DNA from: DASTFY01 sp963829955
GTDB taxonomy: Bacteria; Actinomycetota; Acidimicrobiia; Acidimicrobiales; Ilumatobacteraceae
Reading direction: 5' to 3'
DNA: 64,000 nt
Assembly (NCBI GenBank): GCA_963829955.1
Contig: CAWHKS010000013.1
Coordinates: forward strand, 124,001-188,000
In this document: positions 33,753-41,630 of the stretch, piece after piece
How the letters are laid out: each line of letters opens with the position of its first letter
Position numbering within the stretch: position 1 is the stretch's first letter
Position numbers and translations under genes: made by a program
Notes under the pieces: generated by a model
Seen by the model: the letters and a program-made list of their open reading frames with translations, nothing else
Told to the model about the DNA's origin: nothing
The model's database searches: none

Positions 33753-34730
33753 TCAGCCGGACCGGGGGGCGAGATGCCGAATCGTGTCCCAGTAATCCAC
33801 GTCCGGGTCGAGCGGCAGGAGCGCCAGGGCCGACGTCGTGACCCCGTTGTCGAAGTAGCGCTGGATGGTGGAACGGCACTGCTCCGGGGAGCCGTGGACG
33901 ATCAGTTCGTCGACGACCTCGTCGGGGATGGCCGCCAGCGCCCCCTTGCGGTCGCCGGCCTTCCAGGCGTCCCACATGCCCTGCAGGGCGGGGCCCCGCC
34001 CCAGCCACTCGTGGAAAGCGGCGTAGACCGGCACGTTCAGGTAGGCGGCCACCGCGAAGCGGCCGGCAGTCCGAACGACCTCGGTGTTCTCGCTCGGGCA
34101 CACGAAGATGCGGGCCACGATCTCCTTGTCCGGACCCTGGTCATTGACGATGCCCGCCACGCGGGTGACGTCGTCGGCCGAGAGCCAGTTGATGATGGCG
34201 CCGTCGGCCTCCCGGCCGGCCAGGCGGAGCATCCCCTCACGGAGAGCGGCGACGAGGATGGTGGGTGGCACCTCCGGCCGCACGCCCAGGCGGAAACCTT
34301 GGATGGTGAAGCTGTCGTAGCTCTGGGCCACCTTCTGGCCGCTGAGGGCGTCCTTGAGGAAGCGCACCACGTCGCGGACTCGCTGGTAGGGCTCGGCGAA
34401 GGGCACCCCGTTCCACCGCTCGACGATGACGTTCGACGACGAGCCGATGCCGAGCGCGAAGCGCCCCGGCGCGGCATCCGCCATCGAGGCCGCGCTCTGC
34501 GCGAGGCATGCCGGTGCCCGCGTGAAGGCGGGGACGATCGCTGTGCCCAGGCGCAGCCGCGGCTCCCACGCGGCGGCAAGGGCCAGCGGCGTGAAGGCGT
34601 CGGCGGAGTCGGCCTCGGCCGACCAGATGTCGGTGTACCCGAGGTCGGCCAGCTCGGCGAGGCCGCTGGCATGGGTGTGCAGCGGGCCGGGGAGCGGCAC
34701 CGTCATGCCGGGCCGGATGGGGACGGTCAC
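33753..34730 (-). CDS. F420-dependent LLM-class oxidoreductase
   Basis: 325 aa luciferase-like TIM barrel (ELADLGYTDIWSAEADSADAFTPLALAAAWEPRLRLGTAIVPAFTR..., PGRFALGIGSSSNVIVERWNGVPF). The GTG start at 34730 has AAGGAGGAGG seven bases upstream and overlaps the thioesterase stop as GTGA, showing translational coupling. Members reduce or oxidise diverse substrates with coenzyme F420. Its coupling to an acyl-CoA thioesterase suggests a lipid or acyl substrate, but this is inference. Confidence 0.87.
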   Translation of the reverse strand: MTVPIRPGMTVPLPGPLHTHASGLAELADLGYTDIWSAEADSADAFTPLALAAAWEPRLRLGTAIVPAFTRAPACLAQSAASMADAAPGRFALGIGSSSNVIVERWNGVPFAEPYQRVRDVVRFLKDALSGQKVAQSYDSFTIQGFRLGVRPEVPPTILVAALREGMLRLAGREADGAIINWLSADDVTRVAGIVNDQGPDKEIVARIFVCPSENTEVVRTAGRFAVAAYLNVPVYAAFHEWLGRGPALQGMWDAWKAGDRKGALAAIPDEVVDELIVHGSPEQCRSTIQRYFDNGVTTSALALLPLDPDVDYWDTIRHLAPRSG

Positions 34731-35608
34731 GAGGGACCTCCTCCTTCGGGGTCATGGGGCGGGCGCGGTGACCGGAGCAGATGACCGGCTTCTCCCGCCG
34801 GCAGGGATGGCTTCCAGAGGCGCACGATGCAACTCTGGCTGGCGGTGGCGAGGAGCGTGCCATCCTCGGCGAACATGTGGACGAGGCCGTGACCGAAGCC
34901 GCGCTCGACGGCGTGGACGCGGATGTCGAGCAGCACCCACTGCGTCGGGACCAGGTGGGCGACCCGCAAGGTGTTGTCCAAGCTGTTGCCGCCACCGACG
35001 ATGCCGAGCGCCTGCCCGACCCCCATCGGGACGAAGTCGCCGAGGATCGCCAGCGCCGTGGCGTCGACGCCCTCGATCACGTCCGGGATCTGGGTCCACA
35101 TCAGCACGCGCCCGTCACCGAACGTGCCGTCGAGCTCGGCCAAGTCCCGCCCCTTGATCAGCCGTTGGTCGAGGCGGGCGGCGATCGTGCCCTCCACGGA
35201 CATCCGTTGCGGCCGGGGCGGGCAGTCCTCCGGTCGGGGCAGGCCGGGCGGCAACTGCTCCCACTGGCCGGTCTGCGGGAACGGGCGGCGGCCGAGCGCG
35301 GCGTTGACGGTGAGGACCTCCCGGTTGCCGACGTGGCACACGGCGCGGGCCTGGGTGATCTGGTGGCCCTCGACGGCAATCGTGACGTCGACGTCGACCA
35401 CCTCACCGCGCCGGGCGTAATCGAGGTACTGCGCGGTGGCCCACACGCACTCCCGGCCGCTCGTGCCCTCCATGGCCGAGATCGCCGCGCCCAGACCGCA
35501 CCCACCGAACAGGAACCCGCCGTGGGTGATGAGGCCGGGCCCCACCTCGAGCGACCAGCGGAACGGGTTGTGGCTGGACCGGAGGCCGAGGAAGGCACGC
35601 GAGTCCAT
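34727..35608 (-). CDS. Acyl-CoA thioesterase-like hotdog protein
   Basis: 293 aa from the ATG at 35608, supported by TACGCT nine bases upstream and by the start of similarity at MDSRAFLGLRSSHNPFRWSL. It has a double-hotdog (TesB-like) pattern: THGGFLFGGCGLGAAISAMEGTSGRECVWATAQYLDYARRGEVVDVDV in the first half and QWVLLDIRVHAVERGFGHGLVHMFAEDGTLLATASQSCIVRL in the second. It probably hydrolyses an acyl-CoA. First gene of a two-gene operon with the LLM oxidoreductase. Confidence 0.82.
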   Translation of the reverse strand: MDSRAFLGLRSSHNPFRWSLEVGPGLITHGGFLFGGCGLGAAISAMEGTSGRECVWATAQYLDYARRGEVVDVDVTIAVEGHQITQARAVCHVGNREVLTVNAALGRRPFPQTGQWEQLPPGLPRPEDCPPRPQRMSVEGTIAARLDQRLIKGRDLAELDGTFGDGRVLMWTQIPDVIEGVDATALAILGDFVPMGVGQALGIVGGGNSLDNTLRVAHLVPTQWVLLDIRVHAVERGFGHGLVHMFAEDGTLLATASQSCIVRLWKPSLPAGEAGHLLRSPRPPHDPEGGGPS

Positions 35609-35651
35609 GGGGGGCGGAGCGTAGGGGAAGGTCAGGGTTAGGGTCCCGCCC
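35609..35651. promoter_or_regulatory. Divergent leaderless promoters, thioesterase / amidase
   Basis: A 43-bp gap holds TACGCT on the minus strand (35623-35618), nine bases before the thioesterase ATG, and TAGGGT on the plus strand (35639-35644), seven bases before the amidase ATG. Confidence 0.55.
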
Positions 35652-37052
35652 ATGGGCGACACGCCGTGGTCGGGAGACGCCTGCTCGCTCGTCGAGGCGT
35701 TTCGCCGCGGCGAGCGCTCGCCCCTGGAAGAGCTCGACGCCACGTTCGCGGCCATCGCCGCCAGCCGGCTGAACGCCTTCTGCTACGAGCCGACGGACGA
35801 GGCGCGCGCGGCTGCCGCGAGGGCCGACGTCACGTTGCCCTTCGGCGGCGTGCCGATGGGCGTCAAAGAGCTCGACCACGTGGAGGGATGGCCGTACACG
35901 CGGGCCAGCGTGGTGTTCGCCGACGAACGATCGACGTTCACCTCCACCCTCGTGCGCCGGCTCGTCGAGCAGGGAGGTGCGGTGCCGGCCGGTCAGACGA
36001 CAGCCAGCGAGTTCGGCGGCGTCAACCTGACCCGCACGGTCCTCCACGGCGCGACCGGCAACCCCTGGGACCTCTCGCGGACGCCGGGCGGCTCCTCGGG
36101 CGGGAGTGCGGCCGCCGTCGCCGGCGGTCTCGTGGGCCTGGCGACGGGTGGTGACGGCGGCGGCTCGATCCGCATCCCGGCCGGCTTCACCGGCCTGGTC
36201 GGCCTGAAGGCCACCTACGGCCGCATCCCCCGGGGACCGCAGCTCGAGATCGGCAACTACACCACCACGGCCGGAGGCCTGACCCGGTCCGTCCGGGACA
36301 CCGCCCGGCTTTTCGACGTCGCCAACGGGCACGACGCCACCGACTCGTTCAGCCTCCCTCGCGTCGAGGGCTGGGAGTCGGGCCTCGGCACCCACGCCGA
36401 CGATCTCCGGGGGCGGCGCGTCGCGGTGGCCGCCGACTGGGGCGGCGCCGTCGTGTCGCCCGCCATGTGGGAGCAGCTGGAAGAGGCGGCGGGGCACCTG
36501 ATCGCGGAGGCAGGGTTGGCGCGGGCCGACGGAGTCGACACGTCGCTCCCCCGCATGGGCGCGGCGTGGTCGATCAGCGGCACGGTGAACCTGCACAACG
36601 AGCTCGGCGACCGGTGGCCCGGCTGCGCCGACGACCTGACCCCCGAGATGCGCTACGCCGTCGAGCACACGGAGGGCCTCTACGGGACCGAGGCGCGCGG
36701 TCGCATCGAGGCGCGACGGACCGCTCTGAACGACGCGATGGCCCGCCTCTTCGAACAGGTCGATCTCGTGATCAGCGCCTCCAACCCGGACGTCGCCTTC
36801 GCCGCCGAGGGCCCACTGCCCTCGTCGTTCGGCGGGATCGACGAGGGCGCGGGCAACAACGGCCGCCTGACCTTCCCCGCCAACCTGCACGGGTGCCCGG
36901 CCGTCTCGATCCCCGCCGGGACGCTCGACGGCCTCCCCATCGGCCTCCAGGTGATCGGCCCCCACTTCACCGAGCCGCTGCTCCTGGAGCTGGCGCTCGT
37001 CATGGAGCGCACCCGTCCCTGGCCACTCGTGGCCCCTGGCGCCCCCTGCTGA
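35652..37052 (+). CDS. Amidase-signature-family hydrolase
   Basis: 466 aa. The Ser-cisSer-Lys triad is visible: K72 in GVKELD, S148 in TPGGSSGGS and the nucleophile S172 in GGGSIRIPA, with the 24-residue spacing between the serines seen in the family. GGVPMGVKE and GQTTASEFGGVNLT are typical. It is cytosolic, with no signal peptide. Substrates range from aryl amides to acyl ureas. GatA is unlikely, as no gatB or gatC is nearby. Confidence 0.9.
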   Translation: MGDTPWSGDACSLVEAFRRGERSPLEELDATFAAIAASRLNAFCYEPTDEARAAAARADVTLPFGGVPMGVKELDHVEGWPYTRASVVFADERSTFTSTLVRRLVEQGGAVPAGQTTASEFGGVNLTRTVLHGATGNPWDLSRTPGGSSGGSAAAVAGGLVGLATGGDGGGSIRIPAGFTGLVGLKATYGRIPRGPQLEIGNYTTTAGGLTRSVRDTARLFDVANGHDATDSFSLPRVEGWESGLGTHADDLRGRRVAVAADWGGAVVSPAMWEQLEEAAGHLIAEAGLARADGVDTSLPRMGAAWSISGTVNLHNELGDRWPGCADDLTPEMRYAVEHTEGLYGTEARGRIEARRTALNDAMARLFEQVDLVISASNPDVAFAAEGPLPSSFGGIDEGAGNNGRLTFPANLHGCPAVSIPAGTLDGLPIGLQVIGPHFTEPLLLELALVMERTRPWPLVAPGAPC

Positions 37053-37072
37053 CGCCCTTCCTGACCCTGGCA

Positions 37073-37101
37073 TTTACAGAAGCGTACACTTCGCTTAGTC
37101 T
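37073..37101 (+). promoter_or_regulatory. Sigma-70-type promoter with palindrome in the spacer, before the MFS gene
   Basis: TTTACA (37073-37078), a 17-base spacer and TAGTCT (37096-37101), then six bases to the GTG at 37108. The spacer holds AAGCG (37080-37084) and CGCTT (37092-37096), an inverted repeat that would place a dimeric repressor over the promoter. It is the clearest -35/-10 pair I found in the window. Confidence 0.65.
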
Positions 37102-37107
37102 GAACGA

Positions 37108-38490
37108 GTGCAGACCTTGAGCCGGGCCTCGACGCAACGGGCGCTGGCCACGGGCCTGATCATGGCGGTCACCCTCAACGCGTTCGAGGCCGTCGCCGTC
37201 GTGACCGCCATGCCCGCCATCTCGTCGGAGCTCGACGGGGACCGCCTCTACGGCGCCGCCTTCAGCGCCTACATGCTGGCGAGCCTGGTGGCGCTGGTCG
37301 TCAGCGGCGAGCAGGCCGACCGCCGCGGTCCCGCCGTCCCGTTCCTCAGCGCGGTCGGAATCTTCACCGCCGGGCTGGTGGTGGCCGGCCTGGCACCTTC
37401 GATGCCCGTCCTGCTGGCCGGACGGGTGCTGCAGGGTGCGGGGGCGGGCGCACTGGCCAGTGTGGCCTACGTGGGCATCGGACGAGCGTGGCCGGCCGAG
37501 GAGCAGCCCCGCCTGTTCGCGCTCCTGTCCACGGCGTGGGTCGTGCCGAGCCTCGTAGCGCCGCTGGCCGCCGGCTGGATCACTGAGGAGTTGGGATGGC
37601 GCTGGGTCTTCCTCGGTCTGCTCCCTCTCGTTCCTGTGCTGCTACTCCTGGCCGCCCGGCCGCTGATCGCCCTCGGCCCGCCGTCCCCGTCCGAGCGACG
37701 GGTCTCACCCACCGGCGGGACCGGCGTGGGCGACGAGACACCGGCGGCCCGGTGGCCCTTCGCCGTGCGGTTGGCCATCGGGAGCGCGCTCGTGCTCGCC
37801 GCCCTCCAGTCGGGCTCGGTCCTCGTCGCCGCAGCCTTCCTCGTCCCGGGCTTCGCGCTGGCCGGTCCCGCGCTGATCCGGCTGTTGCCGGACGGGACGC
37901 TCCAGGCGCGGCCCGGCATTCCCGCCGCGGTGGCGGCCCGGCTCTGCGTGAACATCGCCTTCTTCGGCTGTGACACCTTCGTTCCGCTGGCCGCCACCCG
38001 GCTCCACGGCACCTCGACGCTGGTGGCGGGGTCCGTGATCGTCGGCGGCTCGCTCGTGTGGACCGTGGGTGCGGTCTTCTCGGCGCGCGCCGGCTGGCCC
38101 GCCGGGCGAGCGGCACGGCTGGGCTTCGCCGCCCTGGCCGCGGGGACGGCGGGAACCATCGTCGTGGTGGTCAGTTCCATCCCGCTCTGGGTCACGTTCC
38201 TCACCTGCGCGGTGTCCGGCTTCGGCATCGGTGTGGTGTTCAACACGACGTCGGTGGCCGCGATGAGCCAGGCGCCGAAGGGGCGGGAGGGTCTCGTCGG
38301 CAGCCAGCTCGGCGTCGCCGACGCGCTCGGCTTCGCCACCATCGGTGCCGTTGGCGGCGCCATGGTCGGCGCGGCCGACCGTGGGGTGCTCGGCCTCGGC
38401 CCGGCCCTCGCGCTGGTGTTCCTGCTCGCCTCGGCCATCGCCCTGCTCGGCGCCAGCTTCGCTCCGCGGGTCCGCACCGCCACGAGCTGA
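37108..38490 (+). CDS. MFS transporter, drug/H+ antiporter type
   Basis: 460 aa with about 12-14 hydrophobic helices. The loop after helix 2 has GEQADRRGPAVPF, related to the MFS signature GxLaDrxGrr, and motif C-like GRVLQGAGAGALASVAYVGIG follows in the region of helices 4-5. WITEELGWRWVFLGLLPLVPVLLL is typical of DHA2-like exporters. It probably exports a small toxic molecule. The palindrome in its promoter suggests control by a repressor whose gene is not adjacent. The CoA-transferase gene starts 25 bp downstream. Confidence 0.88.
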   Translation: MQTLSRASTQRALATGLIMAVTLNAFEAVAVVTAMPAISSELDGDRLYGAAFSAYMLASLVALVVSGEQADRRGPAVPFLSAVGIFTAGLVVAGLAPSMPVLLAGRVLQGAGAGALASVAYVGIGRAWPAEEQPRLFALLSTAWVVPSLVAPLAAGWITEELGWRWVFLGLLPLVPVLLLLAARPLIALGPPSPSERRVSPTGGTGVGDETPAARWPFAVRLAIGSALVLAALQSGSVLVAAAFLVPGFALAGPALIRLLPDGTLQARPGIPAAVAARLCVNIAFFGCDTFVPLAATRLHGTSTLVAGSVIVGGSLVWTVGAVFSARAGWPAGRAARLGFAALAAGTAGTIVVVVSSIPLWVTFLTCAVSGFGIGVVFNTTSVAAMSQAPKGREGLVGSQLGVADALGFATIGAVGGAMVGAADRGVLGLGPALALVFLLASAIALLGASFAPRVRTATS

Positions 38491-38515
38491 GAGGGGCGTG
38501 GCAGGCTGTCCGGCC

Positions 38516-39694
38516 ATGCCGGGACCACTGCAGGGCGTACGAGTGCTGGACCTTTCGGTCATGATCTCCGGCCCTCTGGCCACGATGATCCTGGCCGATC
38601 AAGGAGCCGAGGTCATCAAGGTCGAGTCACCGGGGCTCGGCGACATCATGCGCTTCCTCGGGACCAGCCGCGGCGGGATGACCGGCATCTTCGCCAACAA
38701 CAACCGGGGGAAGCGCTCGCTGGTCCTCGACCTGAAGCAGCCGGCGGGCGTCGACGTGCTCACGCGGCTGGTGGCCGACAGCGACGTGTTCATCCAGAAC
38801 TTCCGCCCCGGGGCGGTGGACCGCCTCGGCCTCGGCTACGACGCGCTGGTCGCCGTCAACCCCCGCCTCGTCTACGTGTCGATCTCGGGGTACGGCCAGA
38901 GCGGGCCCAACAGCCACCGACGCGTCTACGACAACGTCATCCAGGCCGCGTCGGGCTTCGCCGCCGTCCAGGCCGACACCGCGACCGGCGTGCCGTCGCT
39001 GCTGCGAACGCTGGTCTGCGACAAGGTCACCGCCTGGACCACGGCACAGGCGATCACGGCGGCACTTCTCGCGCGCGAGCGAGAGAAGTGCCACGGCCAG
39101 CACATCGAGGTCGCGATGTTGGACTCGTCCATCGCGTTCCTGTGGCCTGACGCCGCCATGGACAAGGCCCTGCTGGCCGAGGACGCGCACCGCGCGCCGA
39201 CCATCGCCCAGAACTACGCCGTCGTGCCCCTGGCCGACGGGTACTGCTCGGGCTCCGCGGTGACCGACGCCGAGTTCAAGGGCTGGTGCACCGCGCTCGG
39301 CCACCCCGAGGTCGCCGATGATCCGCGCTTCGCGACCGTGGTCAACCGCCTGACCAACGCCACCGAGATGGTCGAACTCCTCAAGGGCTATGCCCTCGGG
39401 ACCAGCGTGGAGGACTTCCTGCGCCTGGCCGCCGAGCACGACGTCCCGGCCTCGGCCATCAACTCCGTCGACACGCTGCCGGACGACCCGCAGGTCCTGC
39501 ACAACGAGGTGTTCATCGAGCGCGAGCACCCGGTGGCCGGGCCGATGCGGGAGCCCCGACCGGCGGCGCGGTTCTCGGGCACGCCGCAGGCGGCGGGCGC
39601 GCCCGCCCCGGCCTACGGCGAGCACAGCGACGAGATCGTCGGCGCGCTCGGGCTCGACGCGGCCGCGCTGAGAGCGGCCGGCGTCATCGCGTGA
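38516..39694 (+). CDS. CaiB/BaiF family III CoA-transferase
   Basis: 392 aa. The N-terminus (PLQGVRVLDLSVMISGPLATMILADQGAEVIKVE) and NRGKRSLVLDLKQPAG are the family's CoA-binding region; the catalytic Asp is D203 in VAMLDSS. It moves CoA between carboxylic acids. It starts at the ATG at 38516, 25 bp after the MFS gene; CAGGCT eight bases upstream could be a separate -10. Substrate unknown (formyl-, carnitinyl-, bile- and methyl-branched acyl-CoA enzymes belong here). Confidence 0.92.
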   Translation: MPGPLQGVRVLDLSVMISGPLATMILADQGAEVIKVESPGLGDIMRFLGTSRGGMTGIFANNNRGKRSLVLDLKQPAGVDVLTRLVADSDVFIQNFRPGAVDRLGLGYDALVAVNPRLVYVSISGYGQSGPNSHRRVYDNVIQAASGFAAVQADTATGVPSLLRTLVCDKVTAWTTAQAITAALLAREREKCHGQHIEVAMLDSSIAFLWPDAAMDKALLAEDAHRAPTIAQNYAVVPLADGYCSGSAVTDAEFKGWCTALGHPEVADDPRFATVVNRLTNATEMVELLKGYALGTSVEDFLRLAAEHDVPASAINSVDTLPDDPQVLHNEVFIEREHPVAGPMREPRPAARFSGTPQAAGAPAPAYGEHSDEIVGALGLDAAALRAAGVIA

Positions 39695-39703
39695 GGTCCG
39701 TGG

Positions 39704-39817
39704 TCAGGCGGGCGACGGATCGCCCTGATCGCCGCGCGTGACGAGGCCCTGTTCGTAGGCCAGGACTACCGCCTGCACCCGGTCGCGCAGGCCCAACTTC
39801 ATCAGCACGTGGGCGTG
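39704..39817 (-). pseudogene. Remnant of a LuxR/NarL-type response regulator C-terminus
   Basis: About 37 codons ending in a normal stop encode HVLMKLGLRDRVQAVVLAY followed by EQGLV, the last helices of a LuxR-type HTH (compare HvsrIlaKLGLRDRVQAVVLAYETGLV). Nothing resembling a receiver domain or the first HTH helices precedes it, so it is a truncated relic, probably left by a rearrangement between the CoA-transferase and the sigma-factor genes. Confidence 0.65.
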
Positions 39818-39899
39818 AGACAGCGGCCGGATCGGGCCTACGGCACCATCGACCTCGACTGGCTCGGGTGGTACGCCACCACGGCGGACGCGCGGACCC

Positions 39900-40782
39900 T
39901 CAGCCGAGCTGGGTGAGGTCGAGCGCGTCGAGGCGCTCGGGATCCGAGAGGATGTCGATCTCGACAATCCTCCCGCGCGTGACCGTGAACGCCATGACGG
40001 AGAGCGGACCCTGATCGGTGACCACCACCACACCAGCGGCTCCGTTCACGAGCACGGGCCGCAGGCCCAGGGACGGCAACGCGAAGGTGATCGCCCGGCC
40101 GGCCACCGCCGACGCGCCCTCGACGAACGCGGTAGCGGCCACCCTGACCCGCCCGCCGTCCGAGCGCAGCTTCACGTCCGGGTCGAGCACCGCCACGAGC
40201 GCGTCCAGATCGCCGCCGCGGGCGGCGACGAAGAACGCGTCGACCACCTCGCGCTGGCGGAGCAGATCGGTGTCGGGAGTGACTGCGGGGAGCTGCACCC
40301 GTCGGCGAGCGCGACTGGCCAGCTGTCTCGTGGCGGGCACCGAGCGGCCCACCACAGCAGCGACCTCCTCGAAGGACACCCCGAACATGTCGTGCAACAC
40401 GAACGCCACCCGCTCCGGCGGGGCGAGCACGTCGAGCACGATGAGGAGGGCGAGCCCGACGGAGTCGGCGAGCACCGCCTCACGTTCGGGATCAGCCGGG
40501 TCGTCTCGGATGACGACGGGATCGGGCACGTGGGCTCCCGCCAGCTCCTCGGGCCGCGACCGGCGCGAGCCGGAGCATGTTCAGGCAGATGCGACCGGTC
40601 ACCGTCGTCAACCACCCGCCCAGGTTCTCGATCTCGCCGGCATCGACACGGCTCAGCCGGAGCCAGGTCTCCTGCACCGCATCGTCGGCGGCGCTGAACG
40701 AGCCCAGCATCCTGTAGGCCACCCCGCGCAGGCGGGTGCGGTGGTCCTCGAACCGCTCAGCCAGCAGGTGGTCCTCATCCAT
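39900..40782 (-). pseudogene. ECF41-type (SigJ-like) sigma factor, interrupted by an apparent one-base insertion
   Basis: The first 71 codons from the ATG at 40782 encode region 2 (RTRLRGVAYRMLGSFSAADDAVQETWLRL, GGWLTTVTGRICLNMLR). The frame then shifts; removing one base near 40569 restores RSRRSRPEELAGAHVPDPVV and continues into region 4 (APPERVAFVLHDMFGVSFEEVAAVVGRS) and a C-terminal SnoaL-like domain (to 39900), giving 293 aa, normal for ECF41. These sigma factors carry a regulatory C-terminal domain and typically control a neighbouring oxidoreductase/epimerase gene; such a gene is divergent here. GAGGA lies nine bases before the start. True mutation or sequencing error cannot be separated. 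Confidence 0.82.
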
Positions 40783-40843
40783 CGGTCACGTTTCCTCGTC
40801 GGGCCGTGTCATAGCAGTGACCAACCACGAGAGGAGACCGAAC
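40783..40843. promoter_or_regulatory. Divergent region between sigma factor and SDR gene
   Basis: TGTCATA at 40807-40813 resembles the ECF41 -35 consensus TGTCACA, oriented toward the SDR gene, but I do not find the expected CGTC -10 at the standard spacing. Both genes have Shine-Dalgarno sequences here (GAGGA for the sigma factor, GAGGAG for the SDR), unlike most genes in the window. Confidence 0.35.
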
Positions 40844-41626
40844 ATGTCCGCCACGATGAAGATCGCCGTCGCCGGAGCCACCGGGAGGCTCGGCCGTCCC
40901 CTGGTCGACGCGCTGCGGGCACGCGGCTGCGAGGTCGTCGCCATCGCCCGCTCCACGGGCGTGGACGTCATCACGGGCGACGGGCTGGCGGAGGCCCTCG
41001 ACGGCGTCGACGTCGTGGTTGACGCTGCCACCAGTCCGTCACCCGACCAGGTGGAGGCCACTGCCTTCTTCACGTCGGCCGCCCGCAACCTGCACGAGGC
41101 CGGCCAGCGCGCCGCCGTGCGCGGCATGCTGGTTGTCTCGATCATCGGTGTCGACCGCTTCACCGCGGGCTACAACGCGGCCAAGCTCGCGCACGAGCAG
41201 GCCGCGCTGGCCGGGCCGGTCCCCGTCAGGATCCTGCGCTCGGCGCAGTTCCATGAGCTGGTCCCCTTGCTCATCGAGTGGGGACGGCAGGGCGACGTGA
41301 GCCATGTGCAGGAGATGCGGACCCAACCCGTGGCCGCCAGCGCGGTCGCCGAGGTGCTGGCCGGCCTGGCTACAGCGGATGATGCGATCTGGTCGGCGCC
41401 CTCCATCGAGGCACCGATCCTCGAGGTCGCCGGGCCGCGGGAGGAGAGCATGGTCGCCATGGCCACGTTGCTCGCCGGCCGGCGGGGCGAGCCACTCAAG
41501 ATCGAGGGCGGCGACAACCCGGCCGACCCGGACCACGAGCTCTACGCGACCGACGTGCTGCTACCCGGTCCGGGCGCGACGCTCGCCGGGCCGACGTTCG
41601 AGGAGTGGCTCGACGACCAGTCGTGA
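40844..41626 (+). CDS. NAD(P)-binding SDR/NmrA-like protein, probable ECF41 target
   Basis: 260 aa from the ATG at 40844, chosen because GAGGAG lies about nine bases upstream. The N-terminal Rossmann motif is GATGRLG, followed by VVVDAATSPSPDQVEATAFF and VVSIIGVDRFTAGYNAAKLAHEQ, as in atypical SDRs of the NmrA/quinone-oxidoreductase kind. It contains the Y-x-x-x-K spacing (YNAAK). ECF41 sigma factors characteristically neighbour carboxymuconolactone decarboxylase, oxidoreductase or epimerase genes, and this fits. Substrate unknown. Confidence 0.85.
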   Translation: MSATMKIAVAGATGRLGRPLVDALRARGCEVVAIARSTGVDVITGDGLAEALDGVDVVVDAATSPSPDQVEATAFFTSAARNLHEAGQRAAVRGMLVVSIIGVDRFTAGYNAAKLAHEQAALAGPVPVRILRSAQFHELVPLLIEWGRQGDVSHVQEMRTQPVAASAVAEVLAGLATADDAIWSAPSIEAPILEVAGPREESMVAMATLLAGRRGEPLKIEGGDNPADPDHELYATDVLLPGPGATLAGPTFEEWLDDQS

Positions 41627-41630
41627 CCCG

